Assembly: GCA_000750105.3 (NCBI GenBank)
Contig: JPHH03000004.1
Span: forward strand, 124,001 to 188,000
Direction: 5' to 3'
DNA from: Tolypocladium sp. Sup5 PDA-1
Lineage: Eukaryota > Ascomycota > Sordariomycetes > Hypocreales > Ophiocordycipitaceae
DNA: 64,000 bases
The first letter of the stretch is position 1. Every line of letters begins with the position of its first letter. The notes beneath the pieces were generated by a model, which had not been told where the DNA came from, made no database searches, and was given only the letters and a program-made list of their open reading frames with translations. A program made the position numbers and the translations under genes. Below are positions 41,989 to 52,238 of the stretch, in pieces.

Positions 41989-44620
41989 CTAAAACTTGTT
42001 CTCAAGTCTCCTCTCGACCTTGAGCTTGATCAGATGGTCCAATGCCTCCTGCAGGGGGATCAGCTCGCCCTTGCTCTGCGTGCTCTGGTCATCACGGTTT
42101 CGGATGTTGACCGTGCGTGACTCGGCTTCCTGGGCTCCAACAACTGCATTGTTCATCAGTACACAGTCCTAAGCGGCAGATACGCCATTTTTACAGCTTG
42201 GGGAGGGCTTACCGAAAATAAAGTTGTACTGCTCCAGCTGTCCCTTGCGGATCTTCTTCTGGAACGTGTTGCCGCTCAGGTCCGAGTCGGCAAACAGTCC
42301 CTTGTCGTGGAACATCTTCGCCACCTCCTGGGCGTAGTCGTTCACGGCGGGCATGACGGGCACCACAAGAACTTGTCGAGGGCTGAGCCAGAACGGCCAC
42401 TTGCCGGCAAAGTGCTCCGTAAGAATACCAATCATTCTCTCAAAGCTGCCCAGCACGGCTCGGTGGATCATGACGGGCCTGGCGTACCCGATGGGCAGAT
42501 CGGGGTCGTCGTTCGTGGTGGCAGCGCCGCTGTCGTCCTTTGCCGCCACGTATCGAAGCTTGAACCGATGAGGCAGGTTGAAATCCAGCTGGATGGTGCC
42601 GCACTGGTGGTCTCGCTTCAGGGCATCGTACACCGTGATATCAATCTTGGGCCCGTAGAAAGCGCCATCACCGGGGTTCTCCTCCCACTTGGCGTCAATC
42701 TTTTGCGTAAAGGCATCGAGCGCATCCTTGAGTTTTGCCTCCGCCATGTCCCACAGGGCGATCTCGCCAATGTACTTGTCGGGGCGCGTAGAGAGCTTGA
42801 GCTTAAACTTGAAGCCGAAGAGCCCGTAGACGCCGTACAGGAAGTCAAAGGCTCCTTCGATTTCTTGACGGATCTGGTACTTGTTAGCGGGCTGTCGCTC
42901 CTCGATCATTACGATATGTACCAACCTGGTCAACCGTGCAGAAGATGTGAGCGTCATCCTGCTGGAACCGACGCACGCGGGTAAGCCCCGAAAGAGCACC
43001 CGAAAACTCGTTGCGGTGAAGCACACCAAAGTCGGCCATTCGCCAGGGGAGGTCCTTGTAGTTGATGTCCGAGTGGGCAAAGATCTTGCAATGGCCCGGG
43101 CAGTTCATCGGCTTCAATCCGTACTTCTCCTTCTCCACTTCAAAGGTGAACATGTTCTCCTCGTAATGGGCCCAGTGTCCCGAGGTTTTCCACAGGTCCG
43201 CCTTGTACATGTTGGGAGACATGACCTCGACGAACCCACGTTTTTGGTATTCTGCCTGCATCAGGTCCATCAACGACTTGTAAATCCTAGTGCCGTGGGG
43301 CAGCCAGAACGTGGAACCGGGCGACATCTCGTCCCAGAAGAACAGCTTCTGGTCCTGGCCGATCTTTCGGTGGTTGCGCTTGGCTGCCTCGGCGAGGAAC
43401 GTCTTGTACTCATCAAGCTGCTTCTTGTCGGGGAAGGAGATGCCAGCAATTCGCTGGACAGACTCATTCTTGGCATCACCGAGCCAGTACGCCGCCGAAT
43501 TCTAAATGTCGTTAGTCGAAGCAGGCATTTCAGCATGTTCAAGACAACATACCCTCAGAACAGAAAAGGCCTTGACGTTTCCGGTGTGAGGCACGTGCGG
43601 TCCTCGACACAGATCGATGAGAGGGCCGCATCGATACACCGTGCTCTTGGTGCCGTCCGGCACGCGCTGGTTGATGAAATACTCCTTGTACTTGCTGTAC
43701 TTGAACATCTCCAGGAGCTCATCCTTGGTCATCTCGAGGCGCTCGAAAGGTTGCTTCTGCTTGATGATGGAGGCGGACAGGGTGTCCAGGGCCTTCTTGT
43801 CCTCGTCGGCAATCGCGGTGCTGTATGGCCATTAGCGCATTGGACAGTCTCTCCGTTGCAGGGTTTCGTACCCATCCATATTCGCCATGTCGTAGTAGAA
43901 CCCTGGGGGGTCTTCCGTAGGGGGACCATTGCAGAGGTAGCAGCCGAATCGTCTCTCGCAGGCTTCTCCGAGAATGTGGGCCGACGAGTGCCAGAAGACC
44001 TTCTTGCCTGCTCACAAGTCAGCCAGACCTCCCCATTCGGGTACTTGGGGGCACTTCATACCTTCAGTGTGCTCAAAGTCAAGCAGCTCCAGCTTGCAGC
44101 TCTTCTCCAGGGGTCGCGTAAGGTCCCAGAGCTCTCCGTCTACCCTGGAGATGACGGTGCGCTCGAGCAGCGACTTCGAGATGCCCTTGGCAATTCCTCC
44201 GGGCGTGGTCTCCCATGACGTTCCCTTCTCTTCCTTGCCGTTGGGCAGAGAAATGGTGATTTCCTCTCGCGGCTTGGCTGCATCTCTCGTGAGTCAAAGT
44301 ATATCGCCGCGGAGGGGGGGGCTCGTCGCAGCAACGCACCAGCAATCTCTGCGTCTTGTCTAGCCTTGATCTTGTCGAAAAGATCGAGTCGGTGTTGGAT
44401 AAACTCGGGGAGCTCAGGGAGCTGCCGTGGTATCAGCACAATGGCACCAGAAAAAAGGACCAACGACCCAGGAAGTCAGGTTTCTACCGACCTCGAGCCC
44501 CGCGTTCTTGGGGGGGCCTTTGGCGCCCTTCTCCTTGGGCTGCTTCGCGGGCCGCGACGGGAGGCTTTGCGCCGGAGCGCCCTCGGCCGCCTTGGGGGCG
44601 TCAGCTGGTTCAGACGACAT
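41989..44620 (-). CDS. THS1: Threonyl-tRNA synthetase
   Basis: Eight exons, 44492-44620, 44340-44421, 44062-44277, 43872-44007, 43553-43820, 42926-43501, 42213-42873 and 41989-42143, sum to 740 residues. The enzyme charges tRNA-Thr with threonine. Domains in order: a Lys/Pro/Ala-rich eukaryotic extension; TGS text (EEITISLPNGKE); the editing/SAD region with HSSAHILGEAC; the class II core with motif 2 and zinc-site text (KPMNCPGHCKIF, WRMADFGVLHRNEFSGALSG, RRFQQDDAHIFC); motif 3 (RPVMIHRAVLGSFERM); and an anticodon-binding domain (PFWLSPRQVLVVPVM ... ESRTVNIRNRDD). It is of the cytosolic type. An in-frame ATG 49 codons upstream (44767) could add a presequence-like stretch. However, a TGACTCA site lies between the two ATGs and favours the start at 44620. 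The exon 1 donor (GTCGGT) is weak, but the alternatives I tried break the frame. Confidence 0.92.
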
Positions 44621-44723
44621 GGTGAGGGATCTCGCTGTGGTGATGCGGTGAAGAAAGTTGCTGTGCTGTTCCTCGATGCCAGACGTGGAGGGGCAGGACA
44701 CGCTTAAGTGCACGAGGTGGGGT

Positions 44724-44730
44724 TGACTCA
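44724..44730 (-). promoter_or_regulatory. TGACTCA, Gcn4/CPC1-type site
   Basis: An exact TGACTCA about 104 bases upstream of the ThrRS start at 44620. Gcn4/CPC1 activates amino-acid synthesis and aminoacyl-tRNA synthetase genes under amino-acid starvation. Its use here is inference. Confidence 0.6.
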
Positions 44731-44904
44731 CGAAACAAATCGCCTGGACCTGAGTCGAGTCACACATCAGCGGCAGATCCTCGGACTCGCCGAGATGGAC
44801 TCACAACACCGCCGTCACTGCCCCTATCAAGGAGGTCTATCGGTTGTTGCTTTAATTTCAATTCTCACTGAATTCTGGCACTGGCTATTGGTCTTGACCG
44901 ATGC

Positions 44905-44911
44905 TGAGTCA
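44905..44911 (-). promoter_or_regulatory. Second TGACTCA-type site (TGAGTCA on plus strand)
   Basis: TGAGTCA on the plus strand reads TGACTCA on the minus strand, about 285 bases upstream of the ThrRS start. With the copy at 44724 it makes a pair of exact consensus sites. A third copy (44290-44296) is inside intron 2. Confidence 0.55.
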
Positions 44912-45230
44912 AGGTAATCCTCCCGAACTCGGAGCATACCTATGCAAGCAGCGCGCGAAGAGTCCCTGTGAGATATGTTCGCAAACAATACGAGGAATGG
45001 AAATGAGTCTTCAGAGACTTCTTTCACCAGAATCAACCTGGCTCCGTACATATGAAGTTCGCAGAGACTGAACCCCATGGGTCATGACGGTGGTGGCCCT
45101 CTTTTCAAGCAGAGCAAAGTCGAGCTCAGCAGCCAGCTATCTGTATCGCAAGTATGGGTATCAATGCCATTGTCCAGTCCCAAAGCCCTTGAAAACGCCG
45201 AGTATATGCAGCCCTCCCAATCCCGGGCCC

Positions 45231-46096
45231 TCACATGCCGTACCGAGTCACGCACTCCTCCCGATGCGTCTCCAAGCACTCCAGCGCGCACACCCTCGTC
45301 CCGCACTTCGTACACCTCACCCGGCCCCAGTATCCGCACACGGCGCAAAACACCCTCGTCGGATACGCGTCGCCCCATTTCCCCCGCGTTTCGAGGTACG
45401 TCAGCGGCGGGTGCGCCAGCAGCTTCCGCAGCTCCTCGTCAGAGGGCATCGCTGGCACGCGCGACATGAGCAGCGGGTCGCTGTCACCGGGGTGGGCGAC
45501 TGGCGGGGATCTGTACGGCGGCGGGAGGACGGGGGGAAGGTTGCCGTCGGCCATGGGGGTGTCTTCGTCTTTGGCCGGTTGCTTCGCCGGCGCGTCTTTC
45601 TTGCCCGGCGCTGGGCGCTTGGTGGTGCTCGAGCTGGAGCCGCCCGGTCTCGCGTTGCTGCTTTGTGCGTTCGGGTTCGCGTCCGCAAGCGCCTGCATCG
45701 CCAGGAAGTCGTCCAGGTGGTTCGCAAACGTCTTCTGCGACTGCATGATCTTGCGCACGTTGGGCGTGTACTTTGCTTGCGCTTCTCAAGTCAGCCCTCG
45801 GCTCCCGGCACAAGGCCGGTCCACGTACCTCTGCCGCTCTTCACGGGCAACGGTATCGAGTTATCCTTTCCGCCGTCCCGGTCCAGCGCCTCGACCTCCT
45901 TGCGTATCTTGGCCTCTTGCCGCGCCGAGAGGTCGCCCTGGCTGGGGCCGCCTCCGGGCGCATTCCGGGCGCGCTTGCGGTTCGCGGGCTGGATGCCGGC
46001 GGAGCTGGGGTTCGACCGCGTGTCCGGTACGTACGCCCATCCCGGCGCTGCCGTCGTCTTTGCGCTGGCAAGCTCGATGACGCCAAAGTTGTTCAT
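45231..46096 (-). CDS. VPS71: SWR1 chromatin-remodelling subunit Vps71/Swc6 (HIT zinc finger)
   Basis: Two exons, 45829-46096 and 45231-45775, give 270 residues. The N-terminus MNNFGVIELASAKTTAAPGW and the block ANRKRARNAPGGGPS are followed by a helical basic stretch (SARQEAKIRKEVEALDRD). Exon 2 begins with KYTPNVRKIMQSQKTFANHL, the conserved Swc6 core. The C-terminus is a zf-HIT domain, CAVCGYWGRVRCTKCGTRVC then LECLETHREEC, with all the Cys/His ligands expected of the treble-clef pair. Swc6 with Arp6 forms the SWR1 module that deposits histone H2A.Z. The acceptor used (CGCAAG) is weak. An alternative three codons earlier (TTGAG) would also keep the frame but lies only about six bases after the CTGAC branch site. 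Divergent from the small mitochondrial gene (267-base gap). Confidence 0.9.
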
Positions 46097-46363
46097 CGTC
46101 GGCGCGTGCAGTCGTTGTCAAGTCTCTTGAAGCTCTGGAGCTCGCCTGCGGGGCATAATCTCCCCCGGAAAAATCCGCCACTGCCACACCCGAGAGCTCC
46201 AGCCACAGGGCCCAATCAGCTGCCCCCAGTTCTCCCAGATATTCCGAGGGTCGTCCCCGGGCCCCGGCTGTCGTGGCTTCCGAAGCTACCAGCTCAACCT
46301 CGCCTCTTGTCCTGTCAACCCTCTCCCAACCCTCTGGCACAATTCCCGACAAGCCCACTCACC

Positions 46364-46894
46364 ATGCCTGGGGCCGCGAGAATACTCTTCACGAGCGGCA
46401 GCCGCGCGCTGGCTGCCCGCACCTTTCACACTTCTGCGCGGCGGATGGCCGACGCTGCGCCGCTGCCCGCGCGGAAACCGATGGGAGCTTTCCGGGGAGG
46501 GTGAGTGCCGCGGCTCGACGGTTGCTGCATTGGTTGATGCATTAGGTGGTCGAATCGCTAATTATCCACGTGGTATCTAGGCTCTTCGGCTTCCTGTTCG
46601 GTTGCGTTCTGTCCGGCGGCGCCGTCTACAGCTACGTCCTCGGGGAGTACAAGGTCTCCAACGACCTCTTGACCGAAGACATCTACGTACGTCTCCCCGA
46701 GCTTTGCGATATTTACACCAACACGCTTTTTGCTTGCAAAACACCTTCTCATTCTCTTCGGGAGCTCTACCGACCCGAAGAGCCCCTCCCGAAAGAGAGT
46801 ATGCTGACCGATATTCCAGACTCTCCAAGCCTCCGTTACCCGCCTGAGCAACTACGTCAAGGCTCTCGAGGACAGGACGCAGGGAAAGAAATGA
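46364..46894 (+). CDS. Small mitochondrial membrane protein, function unknown
   Basis: Three exons, 46364-46500, 46581-46686 and 46820-46894, encode 105 residues. The N-terminus MPGAARILFTSGSRALAART and the following FHTSARRM form a classic Arg-rich, acid-free mitochondrial presequence. The middle exon codes one hydrophobic glycine-rich segment, GLFGFLFGCVLSGGAVYSYV, which should cross the inner membrane. After it a short charged helix follows (ASVTRLSNYVKALEDRTQGK), possibly a coiled coil. The three exons correspond closely to presequence, membrane segment and helix. The splice sites have GT...AG ends and the sum is 318 bases including the stop. I do not recognise an orthologue in yeast or animals. 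It resembles small accessory subunits of respiratory or cristae complexes in layout only. Confidence 0.78.
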
Positions 46895-47307
46895 GGTCGG
46901 TCCGGGCCATGCTCTGAGGGACTCGAGGAACGAAAAGGCTGTACTTCATACCTGGTCATGCCGACTGTCGCACAGAACGCTCGAGGGGCGCAGGGATGCG
47001 TGGTATCACTGCCTGTGTTCTGCTGCACCTGTAACATTAACTACTATCTATGTGTGGGAATCGACACCCACGCCTGCATCACAATAAAGAAAGTAAATGA
47101 CTCATACTCCTGCCGCGGCTCTTCCTGACCGATACATGGTCACGTGGTGCTCGTGCTCGTGCTCGCGCTCGCATGGTTCTTGATCAAAGAGAGATTCCAT
47201 ATTGCCGCGGAAACTATGAAACCCCAGGTACTTAGATAACCCGTAAATCCGCGCCCGTACAGTCATAATGGGACATTTTGCTCTTTCGCACTAGTACATC
47301 ATCACGT
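46895..47307. other. Convergent gap, mitochondrial protein / PDI
   Basis: 413 bases between two converging stops. It holds the two 3' ends and a GCTCGT-rich stretch near 47150. No gene is seen. Confidence 0.6.
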
Positions 47308-48988
47308 TTACAGCTCGTCGTGCTCCTCATCCTTCTTCTCCTCTTTCTTCTCCTCTTTCTTCTCCTCCTTCTTCTCCTCCTTCTCCTCCTCCACCTTCTT
47401 CTCCTCGGTGGCAGCGGGAGCGGCCTCCTCGGTGCCCTCCTCCTTGATGGAGATGCCAGCCTTGAACTTGCCGTTCTCCTTGATGAACGTGACGAGGTCC
47501 TCAATGGTTCGGGCGCCGTTGTAGGTGACGGGGGCGTCCTTGGCGCCGGCGGGGTACATCTTGATGGTGGGGAATCCAGCAACATCATCAGGGACGTCGT
47601 TGAGAGTGGCATCGACCTTGGCGATGACGACCTTGTCCTTGAACTCGCTGGCGGCATACTGAGAGGCGAGGTCGTCGTACTTGGGGGCCAGAGCCTTGCA
47701 GTGGCCGCACCACGGGGCGTAGAACTCAATCAGGACATCCTTGGTGTCGTCGAGGACGATCTGCTCGTAGTTCTTGGCAACGACGACGGTGACGGGGCCC
47801 TCCTGCTTCTCGGGGATGGGCTCGGACTTGATGCTGGGCTCAATCTTGCCGGCGGCGTACTCGTCAACAAACTTGGCGATGTTGTCGTGGGTGATCTCCT
47901 TCTCCTGATCGAAGGGGAACTTCAGGTTCTTAACAGTGTCCTGGATGGCGAAGCTGGGGAAGTTGTCGGTCTTGAGGTTCAGGTTGCTGGCGTGGGCACC
48001 AAACTGCTTGGCGTCAATGGTGGCAAAGTTGACCTTGCCCTTGAACTTCTCGGCGACGGGCTTGATGGCCTTGCTCAGGTCATCGCGCTCCTCCTGGGTC
48101 TCGGCGAAGATGTAGGCCAGGGGGAGACCGGAAGACATGTAGCCGGCGTAGGTTTCGGGGCCGACCTCGCCGACCAGGGGAGTGGCGGAGGTCTTGGCGA
48201 ACTCCTTGATGGCATCGGCGTCGAACTTGCCCTTGAACTCGTTCTTGCCCTCGTCAAAGGACTTGTACAGGACGATGGAGGGGAACTTGGCACCCTCGGC
48301 TTCGGCGATGGCGGCATCGTTGACACCACCGAACAGGTAGTCGTCGCGGAGCGACTCGGCGACGGCGGTGAAGGTCTCGTTGGAGGCCTTGTCATCGGCG
48401 GCAATGTAGGCGATCAAGACGACCTTGTCGGCGGTCTTGAAGTCCTCGAGGGTGTCCTTGGACAGGATGGAGACGGCGGGCAGGGACTGCTTCACCATGT
48501 AGGAGGTGATGCTGTGGGGGATTTGTCAGCCACTGCATGGAGAGGTACGCGCTTGGGGACATGGTGGCAACTTACGCAGCAGCCTTGCGCTGGCCGTTGT
48601 AGGGGCTGATGTTCTCAGCGCCGCGGAAGACCTTGAGGGTCGGGTAGCCCTCGACGCCGAACTCCTGGCAGAGGTCTGCCTCCTCGGTGCAGTCGACCTT
48701 GGCCAGCTTGATGTTCTTGGCCTTGAGGGACGTGGCCGCCTCCTCGTACTCTGGGGCGAGGGCCTTGCAGTGGCCACACCACGGAGCAAAGACTGCGGGC
48801 GGGGAGTCAGCGGGCGATTCTCAGCAGGCATGGAAGAGGCTAGGCAACGTACACTCGGCCAGGACGAGGTCGTTGGACTTGACGAAGTCCTTGAAGGTAT
48901 CCTTGGTCAGCGTCGCGACGTCCGACTCGGCCGTGGCGACGGCCGCGAAGGCAGCCATGAGGCCGCAGGCAAGACGCTTCTGATGCAT
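47308..48988 (-). CDS. PDI1: Protein disulfide isomerase
   Basis: Three exons, 48853-48988, 48576-48792 and 47308-48511, encode 518 residues, close to fungal PDI. It begins with a signal peptide (MHQKRLACGLMAAFAAVATA). The layout is a-b-b'-a': the first active site APWCGHC has cysteines at 51 and 54, the two inactive thioredoxin folds follow, and the second APWCGHC has cysteines at 386 and 389. A Glu/Lys-rich tail (EEKKEEKKEEKK) ends in HDEL, the ER retrieval signal. PDI forms and rearranges disulfides in secretory proteins in the ER lumen. The splice junctions fall inside the first thioredoxin domain, the first of them directly before the first active site. Two CAGCGTG sites lie upstream and fit control by the unfolded-protein response. 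Confidence 0.96.
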
Positions 48989-49251
48989 GTTGAAGGTTGG
49001 CTTGCTGCTGTGAGCGCCGACTAACGAATCAAACCGAGGAGAAGCAAGCCTTTCGGAGCCCGACAGCTGAGAAAGACGAGGAGAGGAGGATGGTTTGTTG
49101 GAGAGGAAGAAGACGTGGAGTCTGAAGTTTGGCTGGGACGGGGGAGTTTTGTACCTTGTCGGCACAGTTCGAGGCGGGAGAGGCTCGCTGCAGGCCACAC
49201 GGCTGGCTCAATTGAACAAGTGTCCCCTTTCCCCAGGGACCAGTCCTGATT

Positions 49252-49258
49252 CACGCTG
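49252..49258 (-). promoter_or_regulatory. CAGCGTG, unfolded-protein-response-like element (PDI side)
   Basis: CACGCTG on the plus strand equals CAGCGTG read towards PDI, about 264 bases before its ATG. CAGCGTG is the core of the yeast UPRE bound by Hac1. Confidence 0.45.
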
Positions 49259-49391
49259 GTCGCTGGGGGTCTTACATCCCCGCTAGCCGACCCCCACTAC
49301 GGCCGCGCCACCAAACCAACCACAGTTGACGGCTGTTGCTGACCGGTACTTGGCCCTGCGCGCTTGTCTCCACCGGGAGCCTTGTACCGTC

Positions 49392-49398
49392 CAGCGTG
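49392..49398 (+). promoter_or_regulatory. CAGCGTG, second UPRE-like element
   Basis: An exact CAGCGTG in the opposite orientation, about 404 bases before the PDI start. Two cores in one ER-chaperone promoter are more than chance would usually give. Confidence 0.42.
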
Positions 49399-50142
49399 GT
49401 GAGACAAAAGCTCAGCTCACTGTCATGATCTCGAACAGGCGCCATCTGACCAACTGACAAATCGGCACTGTCGACGTCTCCGGCCGTCGATGCGGATGGT
49501 GACAACTGAGGGCAGGAGCTGACGGCCTGTTCCATTGGGGTCGGGAAGGGTCGTAGAAGACACGTTTCGCTGCCAAACCTATCCACAACTCCATAGAAGC
49601 TTTGGCGTTCCATGTTGCAAACTGAAAACGGCCTGTGAGGTTCGGGTCAGATACAAGGCCATGATATGCCGCACGATAGCGTCAAGGCGAGGCCACAGGC
49701 CGCGGCTTGCTGGCGGCATTGCAACACCGTGGCATGATGACAGTCCACATTCTAAAGCATAACATCCACGGCCCACGGGTGCCTTGCTGCTGCACGGACG
49801 GCGAAACCATCATCAGACATCAGGCGGCTGGCTTGAGGCTGGACGAGTTGACGGGCTGCTGTGGCTGCTACTGTACATCTAACTTTAGCCTCTCGTGGCA
49901 CAGTGCCTCCCTCCACTGCCGTGGTTAGTGGAGACCGTTGGGGGCAAGCCGATCCAAGCCTTTCCTGGCAGGCCTGGTGAGCCTACCCTAGAGCGGGCAG
50001 CTTTTTTCTGGAGATATTTTACAACAACCGACTCATCTTGAATTCTTGATGATTCGACAACACACCGCGCAATCGCTAAACTCTCCGACCCAGTTCTCTG
50101 CTCCGGTCTCACCCACGTCCCGCCAGAGCAAAGTCTTTTGAA

Positions 50143-52019
50143 ATGGGAAAGACGCCCGTCATTGGATTGCTCGGCGGCGGCCAGCTGGGCCGCATGCTGT
50201 GTGAAGCCGGAGGACCCCTGGGCTACGACATCGCCATCCTGGACGAGGACGGGTGTCCGGCCAAGCAGATCAACGTCAACGACAAACATGTCACGGGCTC
50301 CTTCAAGGACGCTGCCAAGGTCAAGGAGCTGGCCGCTCGTTGCGACGTGCTCACCGTCGAGATTGAGCACGTCAACACCGAGGTCCTCGAGGAGATTGCG
50401 ACAAAGGGCGTCCAAACCGCCTCGGGCGAGCTGAGAAAGGTGCCCGTCCACCCTTCATGGCGCACCCTGCGGCTGGTCCAGGACAAATTTGAGCAGAAAG
50501 AGCACTTCAAGGCCCAGGGCATCCCCATTGCGGCGCAGATGGCACTCAGCGGCGGCGAGGTCCTGGCCGACTCGCTGAGGGAGGCGTACGAGGAGCTCGC
50601 GTTCCCCTTCATGGTCAAGGCGAGGAAGGGCTCCTACGACGGCCGGGGCAACTTCAAGGTCAGGGGCCCGGAGGACTTTGAGCCGGCAATCGAGGCGCTG
50701 GGCAAGTTGCCGCTGTACGCGGAGAAATGGGTCCCCTTTGCCATGGAGCTGGCCGTCATGGTCGTCCGGACAGAGGACGACGAGGGCAACTGCACCGGCA
50801 TCTACCCGTACCCCACGGTCGAGACGGTCCACGAGGACGACGTGTGCAAGACGGTCTTTATGCCCCCGCGGAACGTCGACGCCGCAGTCTGCGCCAGGGC
50901 CCAGAAGGTGGCAGAGCAGGTGGTCGAGAGCCTCTGGGGGAGGGGTGTCTTTGCCGTGGAGATGTTTCTGCTGCAGAACGGTACGTGCAGCCATGGAATC
51001 GACCGCGGAGTTGTCACTTACAGGCTATAGGCTCCATAATGGTCAACGAGGTGGCTCCCCGCCCGCACAACTCGGGCCATCTCCACATAGAGGCCGTGCC
51101 GTACATGTCGCAGTACAAGGCCCAGCTGCACGCCATCCTGGACATTGTGCCCAAGTCCATGAAGCTGATCCCCAGGGCGTCCCAGGCCATCATGCTCAAC
51201 ATCCTGGGCGGCGCGGCAGCCGACTCGCACGACAAGCTGGTGAGGCTGACGGAGACGGAGTACATTGAGGGCACAGATGCGTACCTGCACCTGTATGGCA
51301 AGGCGTCGAAGCCCGGCCGCAAGATTGGCCACATCACGTTTACGACGCCCTCCCCCGACGTCGATCTGGAGAAGACCATTGCCCCCTTTGTGAACGAGGT
51401 CGACCTCATGAGGCAACAACGTCTCAGCTCCTCCGCCGAACAGCTGCGGCCTGTCGCTGCTTCGGAGGCCAAGAAGACGAGCTCCCGCAACCCCAAGTCG
51501 CCGCTGGTCGTCGTGACGATGGGCTCGGACTCGGACCTGTCGGTGCTGACTGCCGGCCTGGACATCCTGGAGAAGTTTGAGGTGCCGTACGACTGCACGA
51601 TCACGTCTGCGCACCGCACGCCGGCGAGGATGACGGAGCTGGCCAACGCTGCTGCGTCGAGGGGCGTCAAGGTGCTCATCGCCGCCGCCGGTGGAGCCGC
51701 TCACCTCCCAGGCATGCTGGCCTCGGAGACGACGGTGCCCGTAATCGGCGTGCCGGTCAAGGCGACGCACCTGGACGGCAACGACAGCCTGCTGAGCATC
51801 GTGCAGATGCCAAGGGGCATCCCCGTGGCCACCGTCGGCATCAACAACTCGACGAACGCGGCGCTGCTGGCCATCCGGATACTCGGGTCGCACTACCCCG
51901 AGTACCAGGACAAGATGGCCCGGTACATGGAGAGCATGAAGGTCGAAGTCGAGGGCAAGGCGGCGAAGCTGGAAGAGGTCGGTTACGAGGCGTACCTGGC
52001 GGAAAAGGGCAAGAAATAG
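50143..52019 (+). CDS. ADE2: Phosphoribosylaminoimidazole carboxylase (Ade2)
   Basis: Two exons, 50143-50980 and 51031-52019, give 608 residues. The N-terminal part is the PurK-like ATP-grasp carboxylase: VIGLLGGGQLGRMLCEAGG, then FPFMVKARKGSYDGRGNFKV in the grasp core, and APRPHNSGHLHIEAVPYMSQ after the intron. The C-terminal part is PurE: VVTMGSDSDLSVL, then ITSAHRTPARM and AAAGGAAHLPGMLAS, the nucleotide and substrate sites. The fungal fusion converts AIR to CAIR in de novo purine synthesis, and loss of Ade2 gives the familiar red pigment in yeasts. The 50-base intron ends at CTATAG; the nearer acceptor TTACAG would shift the frame. No TGACTC purine-control site was noted immediately upstream. 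Confidence 0.96.
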
Positions 52020-52238
52020 ACGGTACGTGCGGACGTGGAAAATATGTAAATACCTTGGTCAAATGAATTCTCTTATGACTTTTGACAAGGCACGCTGTGC
52101 GAATGCAGTTCTATCTCTCATCTTGTCTACCCCCGTCTGTCCGTATCGAACTGCGGCTCCCCCTTTTACATCGACCCGCACACGCTTGCTCTCCACTTTA
52201 CCCTCTCTTTATGTATGTATTCTATTCTATTTCACCTT

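Larger units (their letters stand above)
44621..45230. promoter_or_regulatory. Promoter region of threonyl-tRNA synthetase
   Basis: The 610 bases between the ThrRS start and the Vps71 stop hold two exact Gcn4/CPC1-type sites, listed separately, and several half-sites (GAGTCA, GACTCA). No gene is seen. Confidence 0.6.
48989..50142. promoter_or_regulatory. Divergent promoter region, PDI / ADE2
   Basis: 1.15 kb between divergent start codons. Apart from the two CAGCGTG elements listed separately I see no gene; small open frames lack motifs. Confidence 0.55.

Noticed and set aside
47278..48609. 443-codon plus-strand frame opposite PDI
   Set aside because: Antisense shadow of the PDI exon, with Leu/Gly/Val-rich composition and no motif.
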